Origin: Diatrype stigma
Taxonomy: Eukaryota > Ascomycota > Sordariomycetes > Xylariales > Diatrypaceae
Length of the DNA stretch: 60,228 nt
Assembly: GCA_022225965.2 (NCBI GenBank)
Contig: JAKJXP020000169.1
Span: 1-60,228, forward strand
Direction of reading: 5' to 3'
Numbering within the stretch: position 1 is the stretch's first letter; the number at the start of each line of letters is the position of its first letter. The notes under the pieces were generated by a model. The model ran no database searches, was not told where the DNA came from, and worked only from the letters and a program-made list of their open reading frames with translations. Position numbers and translations under genes: made by a program. Below, piece after piece: positions 32,464 to 44,170 of this stretch.

Positions 32464-33543
32464 TTTTGCTTTCGTTTCGGTTCTGTTCGTTTTCGGGAGT
32501 GGGGGGTATTCCGGAGTTGCGCAAACGGTGGAACTGCTGCAGATCAGGTAGACAGACAGACGGCGAAGAGGATCCCAATTGATAGAGGGAAGCGGAGCGC
32601 GGGTCGCAGAGGTATTTTTTTCCGTTGGTGGTGGCCGGTATGTGGTCGGTGGTGGTGATGGTGATGGTGGTGGTGGTGATGTCTCAACCAAAAAGTCGAT
32701 GATAAATTTCTCGTTGATGTCAATCTCCAATCCAATGGCAGATTGGCCTACCTTAGGTACAGTACCTACCTACAGTACCCAGCCTGCCAGCCTAAGCTTA
32801 CCTACGCCACGCTACAGCGAGCGCTACAGCAGCAGAGCGAGATAAAGCTTCGGGGCTCCTCCTTTGCTTGGCAGCTTAGGTAACTGAAACTAAGCCCCTC
32901 TATAGCCAACTATGTGATCCGAGCTTCCAGCTAGGTAGGTACCTACCCGGGTACCTTGCTAAAGTCGCTTCGGACAGTCGGGGAAATCGGTGCATTCGGG
33001 TCGGGCTGAAATCAAGTTCGGCATGGATGGGAAATCCGCAAGATCTGATAGGCTCAAATAGGAGGTTAGTGCAAGCTCTGCCAGCTGACAATGCTGCTTC
33101 CAACTGCCAATTAGGTTTCCGTCGCGACCGGGACAAGGTCGAGGTCCCCTCTCATCATAGGGGCAAGGGGTTGCATAGCCATGCGCTTTATAGTTGTAGT
33201 TCATAGTTACGTCACCGTCACGACCAGAATCTTACAGGCTGAATGAAGCCTAGGTATAATGCGTTCCAGTAGTGATTTTCTGCATGATAGAATGGCGAGG
33301 TCATGTTGCTTTATCTGCCAGATTTCAAGGTTGTGTTGACCAAGATCCTGCGCCAACAGCTTTGAAAGCTCTTAGTATGAGCCATTTCCCTTAAATGCAC
33401 CCGACAGACAGGATATCATCACAAATCAAATATGCTCTTTTTTAGTTCTAGGCAATAATATATACAGTGCTAGCTGTACCCTTCCACAGCATTTTCCAGT
33501 CGCAGCGCAAACCCATCTGTCGGCTCTACCAAGCCAACTAATC
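32464..33543. other. Spacer between ACP and the 23-kDa complex I gene
   Basis: Promoter of the ACP gene, with a GGT/GAT trinucleotide-rich stretch at about 32625-32682 and GGTAGGTACCTACC motifs at 32936-32947, then the 3' UTR of the complex I gene. No gene is seen. Confidence 0.5.
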
Positions 33544-34551
<1,008 letters not shown>

Positions 34552-35268
34552 GGTGTCGTCGTTGTTTCGGTGGATATGCCGTTCAATGCGACGAGGAGGA
34601 AGTCGTGAGGCAGGGCGTGGTGAGGATACTGTAGGTAGCGAAGGCTGTCAAGAGGGCGAGAGGTTGAGTTCAATTGTTTCTAGGAAAGGCGGCGAATCTT
34701 GACGACACTTGAGATCATCGCCTGGCAGTTCGATATCTCAGAATTTGGGGATCCATGGATGTTGCGCAGTGGAGGGTGGAGCTTGCACTGACAGCTTGAG
34801 CCAATCACGCGGTTGAACTTTGTAATTGGGGGGAGCCAATGATTGAAATGATGAATCACGTGCATTCTTAATTGACTCTCACAGTGCTATCGGTCTCTTA
34901 ACAAGCCACAGCGATGTATGTATGTATGTACCTACTCCGTACCTCGAGCCACACTTAACCCCACCTCCACCACCTGCAGACCCCGCCCCCGGCTGGATTC
35001 GCCTTGCATCGGATTGATAGATGTCCTTGCCTCTTGAGTTGTGTGAAATCAATAGTGTGAAAATGGGTAGACACGGACAGACGGAGTAGCCCCGCTCCCC
35101 TGCCCCCGCGGCCTCAACGGTCTTGATCGCAACTCCTTTTCTGGCACTGCCGGCACTGTCACACGTCCTGGCTTCCAAACAACCATGAATGACTTTGCGA
35201 GTAAAAAGGTAAAAGAATCGACACAAGTAGGAAGCAACTACAAAACCTAAACAGACAAAAATATAAGT
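34552..35268. other. Spacer between the complex I gene and the tRNA
   Basis: Promoter region of the 23-kDa gene, with a short ATGT tetranucleotide run (about 34914-34930). The tRNA terminator lies at 35257-35261. No further gene is seen. Confidence 0.5.
35257..35261 (-). terminator. RNA polymerase III terminator of tRNA-Ser
   Basis: T5 on the minus strand, starting 8 nt downstream of the tRNA 3' end. Confidence 0.75.
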
Positions 35269-35373
35269 CGACACGAGTAGGACTTGAACCTACGCTCCCG
35301 AAGGAATAAGATGATTAGATCAATATTGATTCTTGATTCTAGTCTTACGCAATAACCACTCTGCCATCGTGCC
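35269..35373 (-). tRNA. tRNA-Ser(AGA) with a 24-nt intron
   Basis: Read on the minus strand: acceptor stem GGCACGA pairs with TCGTGTC (one G-U), with discriminator G. The A box is in the D arm (GATGGCAGAGTGGTTA). The anticodon stem TAAGA/TCTTA closes a loop reading C-T-AGA-A-[intron]-A, so the anticodon is AGA at 35338-35340 and the intron is 35313-35336, in the canonical position after base 37. The long variable arm (TTCCTTCGGGAGC) is typical of serine tRNAs. The T arm is GTAGGTTCAAGTCCTAC. The stem-loop sequence matches yeast tRNA-Ser(AGA) in outline. The intron contains the 12-nt palindrome ATCAATATTGAT. Confidence 0.93.
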
Positions 35374-37668
35374 GGATGAAGTTCGTATCTCGAACTGTGA
35401 TTTGGTTAATTTTATTTGCTTACTTATATCTAGCGCGCTTGGTGTGTCTGGATCCCGGATGGATGTCCGACCAATCCAATCCATCTTTGCCAATCCATTC
35501 CGCTGCACGGAGCACACGGAGTACAGGTACTCGGGGTATACCTAGGTACCTAGCTGGTTCGGTCCACAGTTACCTGTAGCACTAATAGCAATAGTACAAC
35601 CAGCACTATTAGCAATACAATAGTTACTTCGTATGCGCTCCCACTCACCCTATGAGCAGTTATCTCGTATTTTTGCAGAACTTCCAAGCGTTTATACGTG
35701 CACCAACCAATACAGTCGATATCATGGCAATATCCACGGTACCTGTAGCCAGGAGGGTCTCTCGATAAGCCTATGAGCCTATGCACCTAGCTACGTACTC
35801 ACTTGTTTGGTATCACCAGTTTTGTCATACTGGTACTTGTCGTTATCCAGCGCTACATTGGTTAGTTATACAAATCGAGTGGTAATAGATTATGTAGGTG
35901 GGTTAGCAGTATGCAGTTGGTGACCGAAAATCTAGTTAAAGACCCCAGACCCCGGTTCACTACCATGAACAGAATCGCCGATATTGAACCAGGTAGGCAG
36001 CAGAAGAGACATCTCCCAAATACTCAGCCAACCAAAGAAATGTTCATTCGCAGAATAGCATAGCTACGCTCTAGTTAGTTGTCTAATTGCTAAAACTACG
36101 TACTGAGCTCCGTATGACTAAATACTATGGTAGCATTCCTCTCTGTAACCACACCTTGAACGCGGCTCCATACCCCAAACCCGGTAATATGGTTCTGACA
36201 CCAATCGGGAAGCCGGTAGCTTGCTTGAAAGATTCCTCGCTTAGATGAAGACGTCAGGTACATATGTCAGGTACGTATGGTTGATTTGGATATCCTCGAG
36301 AGCCGCACCCTCGAGGAGTACGCGGGAGGTCTTTTTCTTAGACCCCAAGGGATTGAAGAATACCTCGAGCTCTATTTGAATGAAAGTCGAGCCACGAATC
36401 CTGGTTGCTAGCAGTACTACATCTCCAAACGATGAGTTGATCAACAGCCCTAGGTGTATACTTTTCCAGCATCAAACTCCAAGGCATTCCATACCTTGCT
36501 CTATATATCTTGAAAAGATATAAGTGCAATCGACATACTCCTATGTATGCATAAAACTTACGAACATCTGTGCGATACAGGAACAATAGTGGTTCGTGAT
36601 GTAATTACTTCAACACGATGAGAACATCCAACAGGCATTGCGATAGGACCCCGCCCCCACCTCACTCTCCAGGTCGTTTTGATAGATCAACTGCATGGGA
36701 TATTGATGTGTTGTTGAAGGATGCTTTCTCGGTATGGACTAGGTAGCTGCGTGGTCTGCAGGACTGCAGGTGTAGACGAACGTTGCGCTTAACAAATGGA
36801 TAATAATAGCCTGGGATATGGATTGGGTAATGCGCCCATGACGTCTCTTACCACATGTATAAAGGTAATTACCAGAATCGTACGAGGTACCATGTGGAGT
36901 CTATATATGGAGTGTCTACGTAAAAACCACGGGCTTAAGATCGTGTCATTGGCCGGATTGCAGGATACCAGCTATCGGGGCCCGTACCGACCCGTTGTAT
37001 CTCCCGTGATCTATACTACAAAAAGTAGTGTATACCGAAATCAAAATCCACGGTCCCGGAGAAGTCGAGATCATAACGATTGCTTTGCTGCTAACAAAGC
37101 ACCTAGCCTTCCCCGACGTTCTATCAGTACAAAGTCCTAGCCCCTGATAGTTAGCACGATGGACAACACGATAGGACCGGCAGCGGATATAGGTAACATG
37201 CGGTTCGGAATGCTATGTATGCATGCATTGATATCCTCAACTACACTTCAGAGTAAGCGTGGCTTTAGCTACGTGGCTCTAGTACAGCTAGATCCTTGTA
37301 TTCTATGCCTATTCACTATTCACTAGGCCCCAATCCCATCCGATTCCATGCATGTTGCTAAACCTGCTCTGGGAGAGTATAGGCTAGACGCATATACAAT
37401 GCAGCGTGATGATTGAACGTATACGTCCTAGACCGGGGGGACTGTTCCTTCTCGTGCACTAGGGGGGACCGGAATTCAGGGTTCTTACCACGTTTCTCGA
37501 TCGACGCACCCGGGACTCTGGGGTTTGACAACGGCAAGAGCCCACCCTCCCATACACTATATATTTGCTATCGCAAGGGGAATCCAGCACGCCATTAGCT
37601 AGGCTGTTCGTCAACTCTATACCTCCACGCCGCGGCCCTACCCCTATCGTGCTTCCAAACGATTCACG
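35374..37668. other. 2.3-kb spacer between tRNA-Ser and the O-methyltransferase
   Basis: No gene is recognised. Minus-strand frames at 36241-36444 (67 codons) and 36338-36586 overlap in different frames; the first reads like a protein C terminus, so a decayed gene is possible. A small imperfect hairpin TATACTAC...GTAGTGTA lies at 37012-37032. The last few hundred bases are the methyltransferase promoter. Confidence 0.45.
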
Positions 37669-39010
37669 ATGACCTCCGCTAATGCTATAATACAAGCCCT
37701 TGAAGCTATCAATGCCGATTCGTTTGCTGATACAAATGAGCGGCATCGTGTTGAGGACGCGCTCGTCGCTGCGTTGAACAGGGTCCGGACTCCGTGGGAT
37801 ATTGGATGGAATCACGTCTGGGTGAATGCCCCTACGAACGCCTCCATCAAGATCCTCATAGATGCGGGCATCTTCAAGAAATGGGTGGAAAATGGAAGCA
37901 AACCACAGACTACTGATGAACTGGCCGAGTTCACCAGCACAGATCCAGCTCTCATCCGTAAGATATCATTTTCATACCAGGAAGGTATCATATCCGGCCA
38001 CAGAGACTGACGACTAGACAACAGGGCGTCTTCTAAGACAACTCGCTTCGCAGCATCTTATATTGGAGACGGCAGAGGACACATATGCGCCCAGTCCGTG
38101 GGCCATCAGATTGGGAACGGACCCGGCGTTCCCCTCCGTATACGGGACCTTCTATCATGACACGATCCTGCCCCTATTGGGGTCGTTGCCATCGTTCATC
38201 AAGGAGACCGGCTTCAAGAACCCGAGAGATTCAGACAACTGCACCTTCCAGTACGTCCGGGGGCCGGGCACCAGCTACTTCGACTGGGTCTCGAGGGATC
38301 CGCTCCACAACGCAGAGTTCGCCGACGCGATGGAGTGCCACTCCCGCGGCAACCTGACGGCCTGGGTCGACCTGTACCCCACCTCTACCCTCCTGCGAGG
38401 CGCCAAGCCCGACCGGCCGCTCGTCGTCGACATCGGCGGGAGCAAGGGCCACGACCTGGAGAAGTTCCGGCTGAAGCACGCGGACGCGCTGCCGGACGGC
38501 AGCCTCGTGCTGGAGGACCTTCCCGGCATCCTGCAGGACGTGCGGATCGGCGACGACCGGCGGGCCATCGCCGTGACGCCGTACGACTTCCTCACGCCGC
38601 AGCCGGTGCGCGGCGCGCGCGCCTACTTCCTGCACATCGTGCTGCACGACTGGCCCGACGACGTGTGCGTCCGCATCCTGCGCAACGTCGCCGCCGCCAT
38701 GGAGCCCGGCTACTCGAAGCTGCTGATCCACGAGACCCTCGTGGCCGACGTGCGCCCGTCGCCCCGCGTCACCGCCACCGACATCTCCATGATGGCCATC
38801 TTCGCGTCGGCCGAGCGGAGCGAGAGGGAGTGGCGCCGGCTCATCGAGACGGACGGGCTGGGGCTGCGCGTCGTCAAGATCTGGAACCCGCACCAGACTA
38901 TGGAGAGCATCATCGAGGTCGAGCTGGCTGGCGAAGAAGCAGAAGCGAGAGAACATGGGCCGCCGCGGGGTGCAGATCAAGATTTGCGTACCAATCACCC
39001 TAGGTTGTAG
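37669..39010 (+). CDS. SAM-dependent O-methyltransferase (class I, fungal secondary-metabolism type)
   Basis: Transfers methyl from S-adenosylmethionine to a hydroxyl of a small aromatic metabolite; the family includes sterigmatocystin O-methyltransferases. Two exons, 37669-37957 and 38025-39010, with a 67-bp intron splitting an Arg codon, give 424 residues. The N-terminal dimerisation/winged-helix part contains TPWDIGWNHVWVNAPTNASI and ends LIRRLLRQLASQHLI. The SAM-binding motif is VVDIGGSKGHDLEKF, where most relatives have DVGGGxGHD, so one Gly is replaced by Ser-Lys. The motif HIVLHDWPDDVCVRIL carries the catalytic His, followed by LLIHETLV and DISMMAIFASAERSEREW. No polyketide synthase or other biosynthetic partner lies in the window. 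The C-terminal ~25 residues are charged and not conserved-looking. Confidence 0.92.
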
Positions 39011-39341
39011 ACTGAAGTCCACTCCTAGTTATCTGTGTATATTGATAGGGGGTGCTTTGTACACAGTATTTAATAAATAACGCGAAGCCATACTTGCTTT
39101 TAGTCGGGTGTTTCAATGAAGTATGGTGATGCAAAGAGACCGAAGCGACCTTGAACTACGTGCGAGGGCAAAAAATCAAGAGTCCCATGATTGATCCAAT
39201 ACAGGCAGCGCAACAGCATTGGTACCGAGTTAACTTACCATCACGGGGCCAAGCTCCAGGCATTATATCGATTAAACTTCCTATGAATTGCTATCATCCG
39301 TTCTATATTTTCCCAGCCGCCTACGTGAACAAGTACTCAGC
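39011..39341. other. Convergent 3' spacer of OMT and alpha-galactosidase
   Basis: Short spacer that must carry both 3' UTRs. Nothing else is seen. Confidence 0.5.
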
Positions 39342-41827
39342 TCAAGATGCCTTCTCAATAATCACCACCTTGCTATCGTAATCGCCGTCAAAGTAATGCT
39401 GCAACCCAATATTCATCAGCGTCGAGCCCGAGTACGTCGCGTTGCCGTCGACCGTGTACCTGGCCGCGGGATCCAGGCCCTGCAGGCGCAGGAACGGCGC
39501 GGCGCGGTTGATGTTGGCGCGGACCTGGAACCAGAACAGCACGGCGCGGGCGCCGCCCTCATCTTCGGGCGCGACGAACAGCGCGGCGGGCCAGTTGGAT
39601 TCCTCGGGGAGGGCGAGGCGCCAGAGGTCGCCGCGGACCACGACGGGGCTCACGCGCTCGGCGAGCGCGACGAGGTCCGGGATCTGATCCCGGTCGCCGG
39701 CGTCGAGCGCGGCCGGGTCGAGCTCGAAGCCGAACGAGCCGCCCATCATGGCGACGTGGGCGCGGAACCGGAACGGCGTGGTGCGCCCCGTCTGGTGGTT
39801 CGGCACGGCGGACACGTGGGCGCCCATGGCCGACGCCGGGTACGCCAGCGACGTGCCGAACTGGATGGCGAGGCGCTCGAAGCCGTCCGTGTCGTCCGAC
39901 GTCCAGATCTGCGGGAAGTACGGCAGCATGCCCGGGTCGAAGCGGCCGCCGCCCGAGGCGCAGCCCTCGAACAGCACGTCCGGGAAACGCGCCGTCAGCG
40001 CCCCCAGCACGCGGTACAGGCCCAGCATGTAGGCGTGGCCGGCGCTGGGCCCGGGCGTCTCGTGCAGGCCCCGGTTGTTGTCCCACTTCACGTACGACAC
40101 GGCGGCGCTGTCGAGGATCTTCGACACCGACTCGATGATGTAGTCCTGCACCTCGGGCAGCCCCACGTTCAGCACCAGCTGGTTCCGCCGCTCCGTGCGC
40201 GGGTACGCCCCCGCGTGCAGCGCCCAGTCCGGGTGCGCGTCGTACAGCTCCGAGCGCGGGCTGACCATCTCGGGCTCGAACCACAGGCCGAAGCGCAGCT
40301 TCTCCTTCGCCGACGACGAGTCGTTACCGCTGCCAGCGGGTTGCAGCTGGGTGATCCGGTCGACGAGGGGGCCCAGCCCGTCCGGGAAGCGGTCCTTGTT
40401 GACGACCCAGTCGCCCAGGCTGGAGTTGTCGGACAGGCGGGGGTACTTGTCGCCGAACCAGCCGTCGTCCAGGACGAAGAGCTTGACGCCGAGGTCGGCC
40501 GACGCCGACGCGAGGTCGTAGATGACGCTCTCGTTGAAGTCGAAGTACGCGCCCTCCCAGCTGTTGAGCAGCACGGGCCGGTCCTCTTCCGCATACTGGC
40601 TCCGGATCAGGTGGTCCCGGTACAGGCGGTGCAGCTTGCGCGACACGCCCCCGACGCCGGCGTCCGAGTACACGGCGACGGCCTCGGGTGACGTGAACGT
40701 CTCGCCGGGTCCGAGGGACCAGGAGAACTGATAGGGGTTCAGACCGAGCATGGCGCGGGTGAAGCCCTGCGATCCCTTCTCCACGTCGACGGAGAACGAG
40801 CCCGAGTAGACGAGCGAGAAGCCCCAAGCTTCGCCGTGCGACTCCGTGGTGGTGGGGGATAGAAGAGCCAGGAAAGGATTATGGAGGTGGGAAGAATATC
40901 CAGTGAGACTCCCAAACCTGCAATTGGAAAATTAGCTGAGTACTTAAGTAATTCAGTAACCACAGTGAGTAGGCAACTGGGGACGGACGGGGTTCGAGTT
41001 TGAATACGAGATGACTTAATCACTTACCCCTGAGTGCCGTACTCCACCTTTCTCCTGACCCTCTGTGCTTCACGCGCCCAATCGCCCCTTAACTCAATCA
41101 TGTCGAGGTCCTCAAACGGCAGATCGACGCTCAGACTCGCGATCTTGCCGAGCGTGATGTTGCCCGCCCCCTCGTTCGTGATGCTGACGCTCCGGACGAC
41201 GGCGTCGAGCCTAGGAAAAACGGAGTACGACAGGTTGGCGGCCACGGCGCTGACGCTGTCGTACAGGCGCACGACCAGGGTCGTCGCGTCGTCCTCGCCG
41301 CCGAAGGTCGCCGGCAGGCCCGGCAGCGCCGGCTTGCCGGGCACGATCTCGTGCGACGCGTACCGGAAGTCGCTGACGGTGTAGCCCGCGGACTGGCGGA
41401 TCTGGAACGCCGGCACGCGGAAGTCGCCGCGCCCGAGGTCCGGGTACTCCCGCCGCACGCGGCCCGGCAGCCCGACCCAGCCGTTCGGCTCGGGGAGAGG
41501 CGGCGTGGCGACGGACTCGGTTACGGGGCCGCCGAAGTGCGTGGAGATGAGGTCGCCCGTCGTCTCGTTCACGTGGAACCGGTACGACACCCCGTCTCCG
41601 TTTAGTGCGAATTCCTGGCCATCGACCACGACGCCTAGTAGGTAGTTGCGCTGTTAGCAACTCTCTCGGTTGCTTGTCTTTCTTGAACCTGGTAGGTAGA
41701 TTCTAGTCTGGTCACACTTACCGGTTTTGTACGAGCTGTCCTGGGCGGTAACTGGGCAGGTCAGAATCGACGAAGCCAAGCCTAGGGAAGCGACTAGACG
41801 CTTCAACGATGATGGGTTGCGAGACAT
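39342..41827 (-). CDS. Secreted alpha-galactosidase, glycoside hydrolase family 36 (AglC-like)
   Basis: Removes terminal alpha-1,6-galactose from raffinose-type sugars and galactomannan. Three exons on the minus strand: 41827-41722, 41634-41028 and 40917-39342, joined to 762 residues, close to Aspergillus AglC. A signal peptide ([20 protein letters not shown]) precedes [10 protein letters not shown]; the Met at 41827 places it at the N terminus, though in-frame Met codons exist at 41851 and 41911. The N-terminal beta-sandwich contains [18 protein letters not shown]. The GH36 barrel shows [34 protein letters not shown], the nucleophile Asp517 in [29 protein letters not shown] and the acid/base Asp579 in [10 protein letters not shown]. 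Several N-glycosylation sites (Asn-X-Ser/Thr) occur. A long plus-strand frame over exon 3 is an antisense shadow. Confidence 0.96.
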
Positions 41828-43242
41828 TTCGAGACACTGATGCTTACCCATTGGCAAGAAGGGAGATCTTCCGTCGGCTGGGCCGGGCTCAGCTGTTTCG
41901 GTTGGCGGCAACAGCAGGCTTTATAGTAGACAGAAGAGGCGCTTTCTAATTAGACTTGGACAGGTTCGATCTCAACCTAATGATCCTCACCGGAACTCTC
42001 ACACCGTTTCTGGGAAGGGCAAGGCTACTGCCACTACTCAAGTGCTTTCTTCATGTCATAAGGAGTCTTCATGGCATAGCTGACTCGCTCGCATGAAGCT
42101 TCTACCAATTCGTTATAGCTGTCGGCCCACCTCCGCCCGATGTCCATATGAATGCTGCAGTAGCTTATTGCAACAACGAGTAGGTTGCTTGGCGGCCTCG
42201 GCGTGGATACTTGGGAATATGGTCGCATCTCGGATGTAGCCCTTCCCCAGTATTTGCTTCAAGACCAAGACCAACAGCCAACATCTAACACCCAAGACGC
42301 TTCTATGTGTTCCTTTCCCTGAGTACTCATTAATTCTATTGTGGCCGGTCGATCCGGTCTCTCTTTCGAGATTGGTGATGCCATGAGGCTAGATACGCGG
42401 TGAATTGGTGGAGAAACTCCTATAAAGCTTGGCGGCTACGGCGCGGGGAAGACCCCACAATCCCGCGTCTGGGGCTCAGGGGTTGTTATGAACATGAGAT
42501 TATGATCTGTGGACCGTTAGTTCACATTCCTGTGCGGGGTTGCCGGTTGGAGAACATTTCTTCTCAAGTTATTACTGGATATCTACGTACATCAGCAGAT
42601 AGGGGGCTCTAACAACCCTAACTAAACTATAAGGACTGAGCAGTCAACAGAGAAGCAAATAGGATAGATGGTTAACCAGAGGTTGTTAGTCAGGTAACTC
42701 ATAGGTATAGTACTCCCCCTCTACAGTTTTAGAGAATGGTCACTCTTGATGACGATACCTGGAAGCCATAGGCCGCGTGATGATTTCCCCGCTCGAAGGA
42801 GCAGGCTGCCAAGCTCCCCATGTTGAACTCCCCCACATGCTAGGTACACTATAAGTGAAGGGCGAGGGTGACGCTAGACCTTGGCGGTTTAACTGACCGA
42901 GATTGTGCCATCGTAGTGAATCGATTTACTATGAGAAACAAACATCGCAGAACTTGGCGACTTCAACTAGATCGCCATTTAATTTTGTTCTGGTCAGTTG
43001 ATTTCCTAGGTAGAGCTAGACAGTAGTTAGAGCGATGTGAAAGAATAGCATTGGGTGTAAAACCGGTTTCTGCCCTTTTCCTGGTTTTTTTCTCTTTCTT
43101 CAAATATCGAGTTTTTAACCATTAGTAAGAGGAGGAGCTGGACGGAAACCATTCTTTTATGTCATCATTTCGTAAGATATCTATATAGTTATACCCAAAG
43201 CCGGCGAGGCTCGATCATTTTAAACACTGCTCCATATGCTCT
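41828..43242. other. Spacer between alpha-galactosidase and protoglobin genes
   Basis: Upstream region of the alpha-galactosidase gene and 3' side of the protoglobin gene. Only short open frames without domains occur. Confidence 0.5.
41918..41924 (-). promoter_or_regulatory. Candidate TATA box of the alpha-galactosidase gene
   Basis: TATAAAG on the minus strand, about 90 bp upstream of the preferred start codon. Its position supports the start at 41827 rather than 41911, which would leave only about 6 bp. Confidence 0.4.
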
Positions 43243-44170
43243 CTACCCAGACTCCTGCGCACTTAGTTCTTCCGGTCTTTTACTAGACTCATCAACGACG
43301 TCGTTTCCAACCTTAGCAGCAGACTCATCGGACACCTTCAATCCCTCCACCCCTCTCGCTATGCCGCTGAACGGGCAAACACCCGCCGCCATCGGCCGTG
43401 GTATCCGCGACGGCGAGTCGGGGTCTCTGTCTCTGGCCTCCCCTTCCGCCGCGTCGTCCTCCAAGTCGTCGAGGATCTTCTTGCCGTGCAGGTAGCCCTC
43501 CTCCTCGATGGTGATCTCGCCGTCGGCGTCCTCGAACTCCTGGCCGTCCTTGACGTGCCACTTGGCCATGAGGTCGTTCTGGATCCAGATGACCTTGCCG
43601 ACGGCCTTGACGAGGGCGATCTTGCGCTGCAGGCTCAGGCGCGGGTGGGACAGGATGGCCTCGGTCATGATGTCCTGGATGAAGGACAGGCAGGCGCCGA
43701 GGTGGATGTACTCGACGTGCAGCGGGTGCGCGCGCCCCAGCCCGACGTGCATCATGCCCACCTTGTCGAGGTACTCCCAGAACTCCATGCGGCTCGGGTC
43801 CGAGCACAGCTTGGTCAGGTACGCGCGCAGGAAGACCTTGCGGTGCTGGATCTGCGGGCTGTCCTCGGTCGGTATCTCGTCCATCGGGCCCTCGAAGCTC
43901 GTCGACCGCGTGGTGAAGGCCCGCGCGGTGATGTCGTACTGCAGCAGCTTCTTGTACACGATGTTGACGACGGCCGGTATCAGGGCTTTGACGTATTTTT
44001 GGCCGGTGATCAGGGCTGTTATGTCTTCTGCGGTCCGGGTGTTAGTAGACAGTGGGCAAGGCGCAATGGTGGTTGGGTAACTGACGACTACTGAAGTCCA
44101 GAAAGCTGTGTAGGTATCGGATGCGGGCTTCGAGGTCTGTATACAGCTCCTCTCTGCCAATGTGCATCAT
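43243..44170 (-). CDS. Protoglobin / globin-sensor domain protein
   Basis: Heme-binding globin-fold protein of the single-domain protoglobin group found in many ascomycetes; proposed to bind oxygen or other gases, with no confirmed fungal role. Two exons on the minus strand, 44170-44086 and 44027-43243, with a 58-bp intron, give 289 residues. Exon 1 encodes MMHIGREELYTDLEARIRYL and HSFLDFSS. I chose the GTCAGT donor; a GTAGTC donor 8 bp earlier would also hold the frame only with a different junction residue. Exon 2 gives ITALITGQKYVKALIPAVVN, IVYKKLLQYDITARAFTTRS and the heme-pocket region VGMMHVGLGRAHPLHVEYIH, whose His residues include the likely proximal ligand. The C-terminal ~100 residues are acidic and disordered, with no GGDEF, kinase or chemotaxis output domain. 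Confidence 0.9.

Noticed and set aside
39288..40691. 467-codon plus-strand frame over the alpha-galactosidase
   Set aside because: Antisense shadow of the GH36 coding exon with no domain and Arg/Val/Ala-biased composition.
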